Assembly: GCF_022288805.1 (NCBI RefSeq)
Contig: NZ_JAKOPM010000003.1
Coordinates: forward strand, 1 to 64,000
Source: Corynebacterium yonathiae
GTDB lineage: Bacteria > Actinomycetota > Actinomycetes > Mycobacteriales > Mycobacteriaceae
DNA: 64,000 nucleotides
Direction of reading: 5' to 3'
The notes under the pieces are model-generated. The model did not search any database. It was not told the DNA's origin and was given only the letters and a program-made list of their open reading frames with translations. Shown here in pieces: positions 8,430 to 19,661 of the stretch. Position 1 is the first letter of the stretch. Each line of letters begins with the position of its first letter. Position numbers and translations under genes: made by a program.

Positions 8430-9152
8430 TCATTCCCATTCTAAGGCATCAAAAAGTGCCGGTAAGTCGGCCGGTGTAACCAAGCGCAGGGGCTTCTCAT
8501 TGGGCTTGCCGTGTTCTGTGATGATAGCTGCGCATGGTCGGTGCCCTTGGCTATCGGGTTCCGATAGGCGGTCCATCGTTTCCTGCACGCTTACGCTACG
8601 GGCAAGAAAGATGGCGCGATCGCTGGGTTCTTTGAATTTCACAATGTCCGCGATGTCTGCAGCATCGAGTAGGTGATTATCACTTAAATCTGCGGCAACC
8701 CAACGCGCAATGGTGTTGGTGGTCAGCAAAGCGGTGTAGCTGCCCTCGTCATAGATGGGAATTTGGGAAAAGTCTTCGTCCTTAATGACGTTAAAGGCAT
8801 CCAAAATAGATGTGGAAGACGGCAAGGTAAACACCGGTCGCGGCTGCAAAATGCGGAGGGTATCGGGAGGGGTAAGCAAAATGTCCCGGAGAGCGGAAAT
8901 CTGTCTTAGTACTGCCTCGTGTGGTTCAGCGATAGGTTCGGAATCGAAATAGCGACCGTGGGCGATAGCGTTGCGAAGGTTAGAAAAATCTTTCAGCGCC
9001 TCAGCCTGCTTGCCAGAAAGAAAGTGCTTGTCTCGTGCCCTGTCTACTAGCCACCAAAAGGAATCCGAGTTCTTTGCATTAAGGGTGGAACGCAAGTGTT
9101 GTTCTATGTCATTGAATGCGGCAAGGAATGTGGTAGCTCGGTGCGCGGTCAT
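8430..9152 (-). CDS. HEPN-like/CBS-domain protein of unknown function
   Basis: 240 residues from ATG 9152. This start sits seven bases after a TACACT -10 element, which suggests a leaderless message; a longer reading upstream is unlike protein. Residues 1-90 are helical and contain NLRNAIAHG, in which R60 and H65 fit the R-x4-H catalytic signature of HEPN RNases. The C-terminal ~150 residues look like a CBS pair: VFTLPSSTSILDAFNVIKDE, IPIYDEGSYTALLTTNTIAR, then SVSVQETMDRLSEPD and AAIITEHGKPNEKPLRLVTP. CBS pairs usually bind adenosyl nucleotides, so a nucleotide-sensing RNA-binding or RNA-cleaving protein is possible. I have no close relative in mind, and the HEPN assignment rests on the motif and helical context only. 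Confidence 0.7.
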   Translation of the reverse strand: MTAHRATTFLAAFNDIEQHLRSTLNAKNSDSFWWLVDRARDKHFLSGKQAEALKDFSNLRNAIAHGRYFDSEPIAEPHEAVLRQISALRDILLTPPDTLRILQPRPVFTLPSSTSILDAFNVIKDEDFSQIPIYDEGSYTALLTTNTIARWVAADLSDNHLLDAADIADIVKFKEPSDRAIFLARSVSVQETMDRLSEPDSQGHRPCAAIITEHGKPNEKPLRLVTPADLPALFDALEWE

Positions 9153-9159
9153 AAGGGCC

Positions 9160-9165
9160 AGTGTA
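9160..9165 (-). promoter_or_regulatory. -10 element for a leaderless HEPN/CBS transcript
   Basis: TACACT on the minus strand ends seven bases before ATG 9152, so transcription should begin at or next to the start codon. No Shine-Dalgarno sequence is visible. Confidence 0.45.
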
Positions 9166-9310
9166 AGTGACAAGAAAGGGAGACGTCGCCAAGCGAAGTG
9201 CCCGGATAACCTCCATTTAGAAAATGAAATATCCGCTAGTCCCGGTAGTACGGCCGGTGGAGCTAGCGGATGCGGAGAGCTTAGTGAGCAAGTTCGGCGC
9301 CGAGACGCCT

Positions 9311-10918
9311 CTAAAAGGCTACGCGCAGCACAGACACGGTCACCGCAGCGATAACTGCGGCGGCGGGAAGGGTGATGACCCATGCCAAGGCGATAGGCTT
9401 CATCAGGTTCCAGTTAGCTGCTTTATTGACGATGCCCACGCCTAGCACGGCGCCGATGAGGATGTGGGTGGAAGAAACCGGAAGGCCCAATATGGACGAG
9501 CCCATGACTACACCGGCAGCGGCAAGCTCAGCAGCGAAGCCGGAGGAAGGGTGCATTTGCGTCAGACCTGAGCCCACCGTTTGAATCACGAAACGGCCAA
9601 TGAACCACAGCCCGGAAATAAGTGCGACACCCATGGCAATCATGACCGCAACAGGCACGGCAGCCTCATCGTTTACTTGATCCGTTTTCAGAACGTCAAT
9701 AACGGCAGCGAAGGGGCCAATGGCGTTGGCAATATCATTGGAACCGTGGGAAAAAGCGAAGGCGGAGGCTGTAAAAACCTGCATCCAAGAAAAGAGGAGG
9801 AAAGTTGATTTAGCCAGTGACTTCTTCTTGAGGGAACGGGCGAAGATAAATACGGCCATCCATACCACTGCGCCCACCATGCCCATAACCAGCAGGTTTT
9901 GCAGTACGCTGAAATCGAGTCCGGTGTGCTTGAGACCCTTAAACATGACCATGGCGGAAATGATGATGGCACCAATGGCGGCAAGTACCGGTACCCAGCT
10001 CTCTAGGGCGCGGTGGGCTTTGACATCGTCCATGTCCTTGTTGAGGTCATATAGATCTCGGTAGTACTCAGACTCCAGCTGCTCCGGATCAAAGTCTTCT
10101 TCTGCAACCAAAGCCGCGTCGCGGGCCATGGCATTGGTGTAGCTAATCTGCTGGATCTCATTCAAGCGAGAAAAGCGAGTCTTATGCTCTTGGCGCAGTT
10201 CTGCGCGACGGGTTTTGATTTCGCGTAGTTTCTGGTCCGCTTCCTCGTTGTAGACCAAGATAGAGGACTTAATCCACTTAAATAGGATGAAAGCAGCGAT
10301 ACCGCCTAGGACAGGGGAGAGCACCCACGAGATGGCAATGGTGCCAATTTCTCCCCACTGAACCATGCTCCAGCCGCCCTTGCCGGTAACGAAGCCGACG
10401 GTGAGCGCCGCGCCGACGATGCCTCCGACGATGGAGTGGGTGGTAGATACTGGCCAGCCCATACGCGTGGCCACAAGTAGCCAAATGGCCGCACCCAAAA
10501 GGGAAGCCATCATGATGTAGACGAATTCCATGGGGGCTAGTCCATCGATGGCGTCAAGGTCAACGATGCCCGAACGCACGGTATCGGTGACCTCGCCGCC
10601 GGCGAGGATAGCGCCGGAGACCTCGAAGATAGCAGCAACAACGAGGGCCTGCTTCATAGACAGCGTTCCGGCGCCCACGGAGGTGCCGAAGGAATTGGCA
10701 ACGTCATTGCCGCCAATATTGAAGGCCATGAAAAGAGCGAAGAGAATGGCGGTACCAAGGAGAATAGGCCTAGAGCCATCGACATAATCGTGGCCCCAAA
10801 TCATAAAGCCAATGAGGGTAACGGCGGTAAGGCTGCCGAAGATGGCGTGCCAAATCCAATCGTTGCCCTTGCCATTGACGGCCTCGATATCCGTCATCTG
10901 GGTGGTGGGGGTAGACAC
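9311..10918 (-). CDS. pit: PiT-family low-affinity inorganic phosphate permease
   Basis: 535 residues from GTG 10918 (AAGG eight bases upstream); an upstream ATG would give [10 protein letters not shown] and lacks a ribosome binding site. This polytopic membrane symporter takes up phosphate, usually as a metal-phosphate complex. The duplicated PiT signature is clear: [19 protein letters not shown] in the first half and [18 protein letters not shown] in the second, each followed by [22 protein letters not shown] or [18 protein letters not shown] blocks. A charged cytoplasmic loop of about 120 residues (rich in Glu, Arg and Asp) separates the halves. It stands alone, with a long upstream region containing a PhoP-like direct repeat. 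Confidence 0.93.
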   Translation of the reverse strand: MSTPTTQMTDIEAVNGKGNDWIWHAIFGSLTAVTLIGFMIWGHDYVDGSRPILLGTAILFALFMAFNIGGNDVANSFGTSVGAGTLSMKQALVVAAIFEVSGAILAGGEVTDTVRSGIVDLDAIDGLAPMEFVYIMMASLLGAAIWLLVATRMGWPVSTTHSIVGGIVGAALTVGFVTGKGGWSMVQWGEIGTIAISWVLSPVLGGIAAFILFKWIKSSILVYNEEADQKLREIKTRRAELRQEHKTRFSRLNEIQQISYTNAMARDAALVAEEDFDPEQLESEYYRDLYDLNKDMDDVKAHRALESWVPVLAAIGAIIISAMVMFKGLKHTGLDFSVLQNLLVMGMVGAVVWMAVFIFARSLKKKSLAKSTFLLFSWMQVFTASAFAFSHGSNDIANAIGPFAAVIDVLKTDQVNDEAAVPVAVMIAMGVALISGLWFIGRFVIQTVGSGLTQMHPSSGFAAELAAAGVVMGSSILGLPVSSTHILIGAVLGVGIVNKAANWNLMKPIALAWVITLPAAAVIAAVTVSVLRVAF

Positions 10919-11034
10919 AGGAAGAACCTTTCGGGAAAGCGTGCACAAAAGATACAGCCGCGTTTCTCAGCGGGGTGAGGGAGATTCTCAAAGGGAATTC
11001 TTATGTAGAGAATGCACGCCCAGACTAAAAGGTC

Positions 11035-11052
11035 TAGGTGACCGGAAGGTGA
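11035..11052 (-). promoter_or_regulatory. Direct repeat resembling a PhoP/PhoB-type box, upstream of pit
   Basis: On the minus strand TCACCTT-CCGG-TCACCTA gives two 7-bp direct repeats with a 4-bp spacer, an 11-bp period. This spacing is typical of OmpR/PhoB-family regulators, for example the TCACAGC-N4-TCACAGC box of mycobacterial PhoP. It lies about 117 bases upstream of the pit start. Confidence 0.35.
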
Positions 11053-11104
11053 ACTAAAGGTGTGGATCCCGTTAAAGCAATGTGGCTATTGACTAACATA
11101 ATGA

Positions 11105-11123
11105 CCGCCATTCCGGGTGGCGG
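11105..11123. terminator. Hairpin after the zinc metallopeptidase gene
   Basis: CCGCCA (11105-11110) and TGGCGG (11118-11123) form a 6-bp GC-rich stem with a 7-base loop, about 14 bases past the minus-strand stop. Only a few T residues follow (TCATTATGTT). Confidence 0.4.
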
Positions 11124-11136
11124 CCACGTTCAAAGT

Positions 11137-12015
11137 TTAGTCACGGTAGGCGCCACGACCCAGGGTGTCGCACTCGGCCATCTTGCCGGAGTTATATCCC
11201 GCAAGGAATGCCTTCTCACGTTGTTCAGAGGAACCATGCGTCCAAGAATCGGGCTGCACCTGGCCGCCGGACCGACGTTGAATATTGTCATCGCCTACCG
11301 CTTGGGCGGCCGCGACTGCGTTGGAGACCTGTTCATTGGTGATTGGTTCTAGCAACGGGTTGTCACCCTTGTCGGCGTAGGAAGCCCACAGGCCGGCGTA
11401 GCAGTCCGCCTGCAGCTCAATTTTCACGGCATTCGAATCAGCGCCTGGGTCGTTATAATCCGACAGGCCGAGGGTGCCCTCAAGGTTTTGAATGTGATGA
11501 CCAAACTCGTGGGCCACGATGTACATGCGAGCCAAAGGGGTATTATCCGCGCCGAAGTCGCGCAAGGACTCAAAGAACGCGGTGTCGAAATAGGCGGACT
11601 CATCTCGCGGGCAGTAGAAGGGGCCGGTGGAAGAAGACGCCGCGCCACATCCGGTATTAACTCCGCCGTGGAAGACCACACGCTCCGGTTCGGTGTATTG
11701 GATATCTGCTTGTTCTGGCAGAACCTTGGACCAGACGTTGTCCACGCTGCGGCCGGTGAACTCTACGAGACATTCGTCTTTAGTATTGCCGTCTTCTGCA
11801 GTTTCGCATTCCGGGCTATTTCCCTGTGCAGCGCCGTCGGATTGGGTCTGCTCGCTGCCGAGGATTGAGCCCAAGTCGGAGGGGTTACCGCCGAGCAGTA
11901 GGAAAAGGCCAACCAATACGATCGAGCCGACACCACCGCCGATGGCGATGCCGCCGCCACCGCCACCAGAGCGAGCTTCTTTGCCGCCGAAATCGGCACC
12001 AGATCTAAAAGTCAT
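11137..12015 (-). CDS. Membrane-anchored neutral zinc metallopeptidase (YpfJ family)
   Basis: 292 residues from ATG 12015 (MTFRSGADFG), the start used by corynebacterial relatives; ATG at 12033 is possible. A Gly-rich N-terminus (GGGGGGIAIGGGVG) leads into one transmembrane segment (about residues 28-42). The C-terminal domain outside the membrane holds the zincin motif HEFGH at 169-173 within VAHEFGHHIQN. Four cysteines in the extracellular part (near residues 70, 82, 123 and 135) could form disulfides. Length and architecture match the YpfJ/Rv2575-type family, and the location upstream of aspS is conserved in corynebacteria and mycobacteria. The substrate is unknown. Confidence 0.88.
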   Translation of the reverse strand: MTFRSGADFGGKEARSGGGGGGIAIGGGVGSIVLVGLFLLLGGNPSDLGSILGSEQTQSDGAAQGNSPECETAEDGNTKDECLVEFTGRSVDNVWSKVLPEQADIQYTEPERVVFHGGVNTGCGAASSSTGPFYCPRDESAYFDTAFFESLRDFGADNTPLARMYIVAHEFGHHIQNLEGTLGLSDYNDPGADSNAVKIELQADCYAGLWASYADKGDNPLLEPITNEQVSNAVAAAQAVGDDNIQRRSGGQVQPDSWTHGSSEQREKAFLAGYNSGKMAECDTLGRGAYRD

Positions 12016-12157
12016 GTCTAAATAGTGCCACATGGACCCACTCAGTACAGGATGAAGATAGGCGCATAGGGGCCAAGGAGATGGAGCGTTCCTCATCTTC
12101 AGCCTTCAACGTTTGGGTTGCGTCTACCTTACTGCGCTCTGTGTACCGGTAGGGATG

Positions 12158-12163
12158 TAGAAT
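12158..12163 (+). promoter_or_regulatory. aspS: -10 element of the aspS promoter
   Basis: TAGAAT preceded directly by TG (GATGTAGAAT). It predicts a leader of about 90 bases before the GTG at 12260. No T-box-like structure was recognised in that leader. Confidence 0.45.
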
Positions 12164-12259
12164 CGTGCCCGTTCCTAGTCTTGTGCTTGGTTTGGCGCGC
12201 GCTGTTTACGCGTGGCGGGACCCGCAAGTGACACAATTTTCAGAAGGGATTGAACAACA

Positions 12260-14092
12260 GTGTTGCGTACCCACTTAGCTGGTGAGCTCCGCAAAGAACT
12301 CGCAGGAGAGACCGTCACCCTAACCGGTTGGGTCTCCCGCCGCCGCGATCACGGTGGTGTGATCTTCATTGACCTGCGTGACCGCTCCGGCATCGCCCAG
12401 GTCGTCTTTCGCGAATCCGATGTGGCTGAGCGCGCCCACGACCTGCGTTCTGAATACTGCGTTAAGGTCACCGGCACCGTAGAGCCTCGCCCTGAGGGCT
12501 CCGAAAACCCCAACCTGCCGTCCGGTGAGATTGAGGTCAACGTCGCGGATTTAGAGGTGCTCAACAAGTCCGCAGCGCTGCCCTTCCAGATTGATGATCC
12601 TTCCACCTCTGGTGAGGTAGGCGAGGAGACCCGCTTGAAGTACCGTTACCTGGACCTGCGCCGCGAGCGCCAGGCTAAGGCGCTGCGGCTGCGTTCTGCG
12701 GCTAACCGTGCCGCCCGCAAGGTACTGGATTCCCATGACTTTGCAGAGATCGAGACCCCGACTCTGACTCGTTCCACCCCAGAGGGTGCACGCGACTTCC
12801 TAGTTCCAGCGCGTTTGAAGCCAGGCACGTGGTACGCATTGCCACAGTCCCCGCAGCTTTTCAAGCAGCTGCTCATGGTTGCTGGCATGGAGCGCTATTA
12901 CCAGATTGCTCGTTGCTACCGCGATGAAGATTTCCGCGCTGACCGTCAGCCGGAGTTTACCCAGCTCGACGTGGAGATGTCCTTCGTGGACCAGGACGAT
13001 GTCATCGCCTTGGCGGAGGAGATTGTCACTGAGCTGTGGAAGCTCATTGGCTACGAGATCAAAACTCCCATCCCGCGCATGACTTACGCTGATGCGATGA
13101 AGTACTACGGCTCTGATAAGCCGGACCTGCGCTTCGACATCAAGATTGTGGAGTGTACCGAGTTCTTCAAGGACACCACCTTCCGCGTCTTCCAGAATGA
13201 ATACGTAGGCGCTGTAGTAATGGAGGGCGGCGCTTCTCAGCCGCGCCGTCAGTTCGATGCTTGGCAGGAGTGGGCTAAGCAGCGCGGTGCGAAGGGCTTG
13301 GCTTATATCACCGTGGGTGAGGACGGCACATTGGGCGGCCCGGTCGCCAAGAACATTACCGACGCCGAGCGCGAGGGCATCGCAGAGCACGTCGGCGCTA
13401 AGCCAGGCGATGCTATCTTCTTTGCCGCTGGCGACACCAAGTCTTCACGTGCCCTGCTGGGTGCTGCGCGCGGCGAGATTGCAAAGAAGCTGGACCTTAT
13501 CAAGGAAGGCGATTGGGCATTTACCTGGGTTGTTGATGCCCCGCTCTTCGAGCCTTCTGCCGATGCAACCGCTTCTGGCGACGTCGCTTTGGGTCACTCC
13601 AAGTGGACCGCGGTTCACCACGCCTTTACCTCCCCGAAGCCGGAATGGCTCGACTCCTTCGACCAGAATCCAGGCGAGGCTACTGCTTATGCTTATGACA
13701 TTGTTTGCAACGGCAATGAAATCGGCGGCGGTTCTATCCGTATCCACCAGGAGGACGTCCAGAAGCGCGTCTTCGACGTGATGGGAATTGGGGACGAGGA
13801 AGCTCAGGAGAAGTTTGGCTTCCTGCTCGACGCCTTCTCTTATGGCGCCCCGCCACACGGCGGCATCGCCTTTGGCTGGGACCGCATTGTCTCCCTGCTG
13901 GGCGGCTTCGACTCCATCCGCGACGTCATTGCGTTCCCGAAGTCCGGCGGCGGCGTAGACCCGCTTACCGACGCCCCTGCGCCAATCCCTGCCGCACAGC
14001 GCAAGGAAACCGGCGTAGACTACAAGCCGGAAAAGAAGAAGGAACAGGACAAGGCTGGTTCCACTGCGGTTGAGACCGCTGAGGAGAAGTAG
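12260..14092 (+). CDS. aspS: Aspartyl-tRNA synthetase, probably non-discriminating
   Basis: 610 residues from GTG 12260 (AGAAGGG upstream). This bacterial-type class II synthetase has an N-terminal OB-fold ([20 protein letters not shown]), the catalytic core with the loop [16 protein letters not shown] and motif 2 [18 protein letters not shown], a GAD insertion domain in the middle, and motif 3 [16 protein letters not shown] Lys/Glu-rich tail of about 25 residues follows. His31 and Gly80 fall where non-discriminating bacterial enzymes carry His and Gly. Such enzymes also charge tRNA-Asn, and GatCAB then amidates the product, which fits actinobacterial biology. It forms a single transcription unit or heads the following genes. 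Confidence 0.96.
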   Translation: MLRTHLAGELRKELAGETVTLTGWVSRRRDHGGVIFIDLRDRSGIAQVVFRESDVAERAHDLRSEYCVKVTGTVEPRPEGSENPNLPSGEIEVNVADLEVLNKSAALPFQIDDPSTSGEVGEETRLKYRYLDLRRERQAKALRLRSAANRAARKVLDSHDFAEIETPTLTRSTPEGARDFLVPARLKPGTWYALPQSPQLFKQLLMVAGMERYYQIARCYRDEDFRADRQPEFTQLDVEMSFVDQDDVIALAEEIVTELWKLIGYEIKTPIPRMTYADAMKYYGSDKPDLRFDIKIVECTEFFKDTTFRVFQNEYVGAVVMEGGASQPRRQFDAWQEWAKQRGAKGLAYITVGEDGTLGGPVAKNITDAEREGIAEHVGAKPGDAIFFAAGDTKSSRALLGAARGEIAKKLDLIKEGDWAFTWVVDAPLFEPSADATASGDVALGHSKWTAVHHAFTSPKPEWLDSFDQNPGEATAYAYDIVCNGNEIGGGSIRIHQEDVQKRVFDVMGIGDEEAQEKFGFLLDAFSYGAPPHGGIAFGWDRIVSLLGGFDSIRDVIAFPKSGGGVDPLTDAPAPIPAAQRKETGVDYKPEKKKEQDKAGSTAVETAEEK

Positions 14093-14215
14093 GCAGGTAG
14101 CTTAATCCTCAGCCAGCAAGGCACACCGTGCGGGGCGCATTGTAGGCCGCGGCGATTTCGCTGTGGGCGAATTTGTGACCCCGCTTTGGTGTGCGGGGGC
14201 ATACTGGATAGAACT

Positions 14216-15430
14216 ATGGATGAAAACGAAACTGTGCTATCGCCCGAGGACGTCATCAAGGCCGCCTCGGAGATGTTGTCGCGTCGTTTTGGTGGCACCC
14301 CAGAAATGTCGAGCGTGGAGCGCTTGGACGGTTCCGGCAATGCACTGGTCCTGCGCGCCAGGATCGCCCCCAGCGCATTTTTGCCACACCGCTCGGTAGT
14401 CATTAAGTACAACCCGGTTACAGGTTATGGCGTCGATGATGCCGCGATGTTGCGCGAGGTTGTGGCTTATCAATTCACTACCGCGTTATCTGAGGACGTG
14501 CGCCCCGGCCCAGTGCTTCTCGCACACGACTTGGAGCAGCGCATTATCGTGTTGACGGACTTGGGTGAGGGCGAAACGCTTGCCGACGTCCTAGTGCAGT
14601 CCTCCGATGCCGATCGCGTGCGGGTGCTGCGCTCGTTGGGTAGCGCACTGGGCCATATGCACGCGGGAACCGCCGGCCATGAGCAAGATTATGCAACCCT
14701 GCTCAATCGCATGCTGCGCAAGAATCCGGAATTGGCCCCGCATCAGTCCGTGCGCGATGAGGCGCTGGAGCGCTCCATCGGCATTGGCCTCAATTTGCTG
14801 GATAAAGCAGGACTCGAAGCACCAGCAAGCTTTCGGGAGCTTGCCGGCCAAGCCTCCCAGTCGTTGGCCTCCGGCAAGGACCGGGCGTTTACTCCCTTTG
14901 ACCTTTCACCGGATAACATTATCGTTTCTCAGCGTCTGCATTTCCTGGATTATGAATGGGCAGGATTCCGCAACGTTGGCTTCGACGTGGCTTGCGTTAT
15001 CGCCGGTTTCCCGCAGTTCCTCTTTTCTAAACCGATTACGGATGAAGAGGCAGATATTTTTATCTCTGCTTGGTCTCGTGCTGTTGCAGAGGTGTGGCCG
15101 CTATTTTCTAATACGGATGAGATTCATGGCCTTATCGTGGCGTCACTTATCGGATGGGCCCTGTCGAGCGTGACCACGATGCATGCCGGCGGTATCGAAG
15201 GGCTGGTCGCGCTTGCCAGGGGAGAAGCGGAGGTCTTCCATGATCCGCAGCGCTCTATCTTGCGTCCGGCTGACCACGGTCCGTTTACGGAAGATGAGTT
15301 GCTTGTTCGCCGCGATCTATACGAAACCTTCGAGGCACTGTCGCGCTATGCCGCGCGCTGCGATGGCCCCTCCTGCGCACCCATCGCGGAATTCGGCAGC
15401 GCCATTGCGCGCCGCTTGGATGATGAATAG
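14216..15430 (+). CDS. Aminoglycoside-phosphotransferase-fold kinase-like protein
   Basis: 404 residues from ATG 14216; a GTG/ATG-containing extension to 14186 is less likely. The C-terminal half carries APH/choline-kinase-like blocks: TPFDLSPDNIIVS in place of the usual HxDLHPxN catalytic loop, and HFLDYEWAGFRNVGFDVACV as the metal-binding DxE/DFG equivalent. The usual first His of the loop is replaced by Pro. An N-lobe-like region precedes it (LVLRARIAPSAFLPHRSVVIKYN). The substrate is unknown, and drug resistance should not be inferred. It stands between aspS and rarA on the same strand. Confidence 0.75.
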   Translation: MDENETVLSPEDVIKAASEMLSRRFGGTPEMSSVERLDGSGNALVLRARIAPSAFLPHRSVVIKYNPVTGYGVDDAAMLREVVAYQFTTALSEDVRPGPVLLAHDLEQRIIVLTDLGEGETLADVLVQSSDADRVRVLRSLGSALGHMHAGTAGHEQDYATLLNRMLRKNPELAPHQSVRDEALERSIGIGLNLLDKAGLEAPASFRELAGQASQSLASGKDRAFTPFDLSPDNIIVSQRLHFLDYEWAGFRNVGFDVACVIAGFPQFLFSKPITDEEADIFISAWSRAVAEVWPLFSNTDEIHGLIVASLIGWALSSVTTMHAGGIEGLVALARGEAEVFHDPQRSILRPADHGPFTEDELLVRRDLYETFEALSRYAARCDGPSCAPIAEFGSAIARRLDDE

Positions 15431-15473
15431 TTGAACACGACGTGCCCGCACCCATGTAGGAGGTAGCTTTTTA

Positions 15474-16865
15474 GTGTCTCAAGACTCGTTATTTGGCGGG
15501 CCCGCTCCGGACAATGGCGCCTCGTCATTGCCTGGTAAGAATCTTTTCGCCACCCATGCAGGGTCTCCACTGGCGGCGCGGATGCGTCCGCAGAGCTTGG
15601 ATGAAGTGGTAGGTCAAGACCATCTTCTGGCCCCAGGAAAACCGTTGCGCCGCCTAGTAGAAGGCTCTGGGGAGGCATCTGTGATTTTGTACGGGCCGCC
15701 GGGCACCGGCAAGACCACGATTGCCTCACTCATCGCCAGCCAGATGGGACAGAATTTTGTGGGCCTTTCAGCGCTTGATTCGGGTGTAAAGCAGGTCCGC
15801 GAGGTCATCACCCACGCTCGGCAGGAGCTCATTCACGGACGGCGGACTGTCCTCTTTATCGATGAGGTACACCGCTTTTCCAAAACCCAGCAGGATGCGC
15901 TGCTTGCGGCCGTAGAAAACCGTACGGTGTTGCTCGTGGCGGCGACCACGGAAAACCCTTCGTTTTCCGTCGTTGCGCCGCTATTGTCTCGCTCGCTGCT
16001 ATTGCAGTTGCACTCGCTAAGCGACGACGACCTAAGAGGCGTCGCCAAGCGCGCGCTAGATAGCGATCGTGGCTTGGGCGAGCGCCGAATTCGGATAAGC
16101 GACGAGGCGTTGGACCAGTTGGTTCTCCTAGCCGGCGGCGATGCGCGCCGCACGCTGACCTATCTGGAGGCGGCCGCCGAAGCGGTGGACGACGGTGGGG
16201 AAATTACCCCACAGACGGTCACGGACAACGTTAATAAAGCGGTGGTGCGCTATGACCGCGACGGCGACCAACACTATGATGTGGTCTCCGCGTTTATTAA
16301 ATCCATTCGTGGCTCCGATGTCGATGCTGCGCTGCATTATTTGGCCCGCATGGTGGAGGCAGGGGAGGATCCGCGCTTTATTGCTCGGCGGCTCATAGTG
16401 CACGCCTCCGAGGACATTGGTATGGCTGATCCCACCGCGCTTCAAGTGGCTGTGGCGGCGGCCGAGGCCGCACAGCTCATCGGAATGCCGGAGGCGAGAA
16501 TCCCCTTGGCGCAGGCCACCATCCACCTGGCCACCGCGCCGAAGTCGCCATCGGTCATTTCCGCTATTACGCAGGCCCAAGCAGATGTGGCCGCCGGGAA
16601 GGTGGGCCATGTGCCAGCGCATCTGCGCGATGGGCACTACGAGGGTGCAAAGCGAATGGGAAATGCCGTGGGCTATGTCTACCCCCACGATGATCCCCGT
16701 GGCGTAGTAGAACAGCAATACCTGCCCGATGAGCTGGAGGGTTCCGTTTATTATGAACCCACCGATCATGGGGCTGAAAAGCGCGTTTATGACTATATAG
16801 GCCGCCTGCGCAGCATAATTCGCGGCAAGCGTTCAGCCGGTAAAAACGCTCGCCGGCCGTGCTGA
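15474..16865 (+). CDS. rarA: Replication-associated recombination protein A (RarA/MgsA AAA+ ATPase)
   Basis: 463 residues from GTG 15474, preceded by a strong AGGAGG. Features in order: a short N-terminus, [20 protein letters not shown], Walker [15 protein letters not shown], Walker [21 protein letters not shown], a sensor-like [16 protein letters not shown], then the C-terminal tetramerisation region ([20 protein letters not shown] and [17 protein letters not shown]). RarA acts at stalled replication forks and relates to the clamp-loader ATPases. It has normal length and lies about 100 bases upstream of alaS, as in other corynebacteria. Confidence 0.94.
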   Translation: MSQDSLFGGPAPDNGASSLPGKNLFATHAGSPLAARMRPQSLDEVVGQDHLLAPGKPLRRLVEGSGEASVILYGPPGTGKTTIASLIASQMGQNFVGLSALDSGVKQVREVITHARQELIHGRRTVLFIDEVHRFSKTQQDALLAAVENRTVLLVAATTENPSFSVVAPLLSRSLLLQLHSLSDDDLRGVAKRALDSDRGLGERRIRISDEALDQLVLLAGGDARRTLTYLEAAAEAVDDGGEITPQTVTDNVNKAVVRYDRDGDQHYDVVSAFIKSIRGSDVDAALHYLARMVEAGEDPRFIARRLIVHASEDIGMADPTALQVAVAAAEAAQLIGMPEARIPLAQATIHLATAPKSPSVISAITQAQADVAAGKVGHVPAHLRDGHYEGAKRMGNAVGYVYPHDDPRGVVEQQYLPDELEGSVYYEPTDHGAEKRVYDYIGRLRSIIRGKRSAGKNARRPC

Positions 16866-16966
16866 TACCTACCCAAGGGAAATTGCGGTGTAGCGAAGGG
16901 TAAAGTTGGGCGGGTTAGAAACTTCTCGATAGAAGATGAAAGCTCATACAGTTAGGATTGTTGCTC

Positions 16967-19651
16967 GTGAAGACTCATGAGATCCGGGAACGGTTTACCC
17001 AGCACTTCGTCAATTCTGGTCACGAGGCAGTGCCAAGCGCCTCGCTGATCCTGGATGACCCTAACCTGCTTTTCGTCAACGCGGGTATGGTTCCGTTCAA
17101 GCCCTATTTCCTGGGACAACAGAACCCGCCTTTTGCTAAGGGGCTGGCCACCTCCATCCAGAAGTGCGTCCGCACTCTAGACATCGATGAGGTTGGCATT
17201 ACCACCCGCCACAACACCTTCTTCCAGATGGCAGGCAACTTCTCCTTTGGTCAGTACTTCAAGGAAGGCGCCATCACCAACGCCTGGACCTTGCTTACCG
17301 GCGCCGTGGACGAGGGTGGATTTGGCCTGGACCCTGAGCGTTTGTGGGTCACGGTGTACCTCGATGATGATGAGGCCGCCGAGATTTGGCGCGATAAGAT
17401 CGGCGTCCCGGAAGAGCGCATTCAGCGACTCGGCATGGAGGATAACTACTGGTCCATGGGCATCCCCGGACCATGCGGTCCCTGCTCCGAAATCTATTAC
17501 GACCGTGGCCCGGAATACGGCAACGACGGCGGTCCGATTGCCGATGATAATCGCTACATGGAGATCTGGAACCTGGTCTTCATGCAAAACGAGCGCGGCG
17601 AGGGCATTGGCAAGGGCAACTTTGAAATCGTTGGCGAGCTGCCCAAGAAGAACATCGATACCGGCCTCGGCATTGAGCGCGTAGCCTGCATCCTGCAAGG
17701 CGTAGATAACGTCTATGAAACAGACCTTTTGCGCCCGGTGATCGACGTCGCCGAGGAACTGACTGGTGCTACCTATGGTGATAAGGCCTCCCACGAGGAC
17801 AATATCCGCTTCCGCGTGGTAGCGGACCACTCCCGTACCGGCATGATGCTTATCTTGGACGGCGTGACCCCGGGCAATGAAGGCCGCGGATACATCCTGC
17901 GCCGCTTGCTGCGCCGCATCATCCGTTCCGCTAAGTTGCTTGGCGCTCAGGGCGCTCCCATGGAGCGCTTTATGAATACGGTCATGGACACCATGACCCC
18001 GTCCTACCCGGAGATCGCGGACAACCGCGAGCGCATTCTGCGCGTGGCCGTCAACGAGGAAAAGGCCTTCCTCAAGACCCTAGAGTCCGGTACCCGTCTC
18101 TTCGATGACGCTGTCCAAGAACTCAAGTCCACCTCCCGCGCGAAGACCGCAAAGGTTCTGCCGGGTGAGAAGGCCTTTGAGCTGCACGACACCTACGGTT
18201 TCCCCATCGACCTGACGTTGGAGATGGCTCAAGAAGCCGGCCTTGAGGTGGACATGGACGGCTTTAACGATGCCATGGGTGAGCAGCGCCGCCGCGCCAA
18301 GGCTGATAATCAGGCCAAGAAGCACGGGCATACTGACCTTTCCCTCTACCGCGACTGGGTAGACAATAACCCCACCGTCTTCACCGGCTTTGAGGAGCTT
18401 ACTTCCGACGCCCGCGTCATCGGCCTAGTCCGCAGCGGCGAAAAGGTTGATGAAGTACACGAGGGCGAAGAGGTAGAGGTCATCCTGGACCACACCCCGC
18501 TTTATGCCGAGGCAGGCGGGCAGATGGCGGACCGCGGGCGCATCGTGGCCGGCGAATCTTTGCTGGAGGTCAATGACGTCCAAAAGATTGGCAAGAAGCT
18601 GTGGGTCCACAAGGCTACGGTTACGGCTGGCGGTCTGGACTTGGGAATGTCTGTTGAGGCGGCCGTCGACAAGCAGTGGCGCCATGGTGCTACCCAGGCG
18701 CACTCTGCAACTCACCTGATTCATGCTGCACTGCGCCAGGTGCTTGGCCCGACCGCTGTCCAGGCAGGTTCTATGAACCGGCCAGGCTACCTGCGCTTTG
18801 ACTTCAACTACACCGAGCAGCTTAGCCAGGCCCAGCTGGAAGAGATTGCCTTGATTACCAACCAGGCAATTGACTCCAACTTTGCGGTCAACACTATTGA
18901 GACCTCTTTGGAAGAGGCTAAGGCCATGGGCGCTATGGCCCTATTCGGTGAAAACTACGGCAAAGAAGTCCGCGTAGTAGAAATCGGTGGACCTTTCTCC
19001 ATCGAGTTATGCGGCGGTACCCACGTTGGATCCTCTTCTGAAATCGGACCGGTTTCCGTACTGGGTGAATCATCCGTTGGCTCTGGTGCTCGCCGCATCG
19101 AGGCCTACTCCGGTCTGGATGCCTTCCGCTACTACTCGAAGGAAACCGCCTTGGTAGAAGGCGTTTCCCGCGAGCTTAAGGTACAGACCGAGGATCTGCC
19201 GGAGCGTATTGCTCAACTTTCTGAGAAGCTCAAGGCGGCGGAGAAGGAAATCGAGACTCTCCGCACACAGCAATTGGCTGCGCGTGCTGCCGAGTTTGTC
19301 GGCGCCGCCAAGGACATCAATGGGTTCAAGGTTATTGCGCTGACGTTGCCGGAGGGCACGACCGGCGGGGATCTGCGCACCGTCGCTACCGACCTGCGCA
19401 ACCGCCTGCGCGAGGAAGAGGCCGTTATTGTCTTGGGTGCCCAAGATAAGGGCAAGTTCCCGTTCATCGCGGCAGCCACCGAAAAGGCCGTCGGACGAGG
19501 TGTGAAGTCCGGCGACATTGTCAAGACCTTTGGTCAGTATGTCGATGGCCGCGGTGGCGGTAAGCCGGATATGGCCCAAGGCTCTGGCTCTTCCGCTGCC
19601 GGAGCAGAGCGCGGCTTTGCAGCCGTCGAGGACATGCTCGAGTCCCTCTAG
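16967..19651 (+). CDS. alaS: Alanyl-tRNA synthetase
   Basis: 894 residues from GTG 16967. AGGA at 16954-16957 lies nine bases upstream, so the TTG codons at 16958 and 16961 are not needed, and relatives begin [10 protein letters not shown]. The class II catalytic core is at the N-terminus ([33 protein letters not shown]). The editing domain carries the zinc-binding HSATHLIH and CGGTHVG motifs, and the C-Ala domain ends with the Gly-rich [14 protein letters not shown] block. It charges tRNA-Ala and hydrolyses Ser- and Gly-tRNA-Ala. Its stop overlaps the ribosome binding site of ruvX. Confidence 0.97.
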   Translation: MKTHEIRERFTQHFVNSGHEAVPSASLILDDPNLLFVNAGMVPFKPYFLGQQNPPFAKGLATSIQKCVRTLDIDEVGITTRHNTFFQMAGNFSFGQYFKEGAITNAWTLLTGAVDEGGFGLDPERLWVTVYLDDDEAAEIWRDKIGVPEERIQRLGMEDNYWSMGIPGPCGPCSEIYYDRGPEYGNDGGPIADDNRYMEIWNLVFMQNERGEGIGKGNFEIVGELPKKNIDTGLGIERVACILQGVDNVYETDLLRPVIDVAEELTGATYGDKASHEDNIRFRVVADHSRTGMMLILDGVTPGNEGRGYILRRLLRRIIRSAKLLGAQGAPMERFMNTVMDTMTPSYPEIADNRERILRVAVNEEKAFLKTLESGTRLFDDAVQELKSTSRAKTAKVLPGEKAFELHDTYGFPIDLTLEMAQEAGLEVDMDGFNDAMGEQRRRAKADNQAKKHGHTDLSLYRDWVDNNPTVFTGFEELTSDARVIGLVRSGEKVDEVHEGEEVEVILDHTPLYAEAGGQMADRGRIVAGESLLEVNDVQKIGKKLWVHKATVTAGGLDLGMSVEAAVDKQWRHGATQAHSATHLIHAALRQVLGPTAVQAGSMNRPGYLRFDFNYTEQLSQAQLEEIALITNQAIDSNFAVNTIETSLEEAKAMGAMALFGENYGKEVRVVEIGGPFSIELCGGTHVGSSSEIGPVSVLGESSVGSGARRIEAYSGLDAFRYYSKETALVEGVSRELKVQTEDLPERIAQLSEKLKAAEKEIETLRTQQLAARAAEFVGAAKDINGFKVIALTLPEGTTGGDLRTVATDLRNRLREEEAVIVLGAQDKGKFPFIAAATEKAVGRGVKSGDIVKTFGQYVDGRGGGKPDMAQGSGSSAAGAERGFAAVEDMLESL

Positions 19652-19661
19652 GAGTTCGACC

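Noticed and set aside
14216..15430. Aminoglycoside resistance gene
   Set aside because: Only the general kinase fold is visible, the catalytic loop is atypical, and the context is housekeeping.
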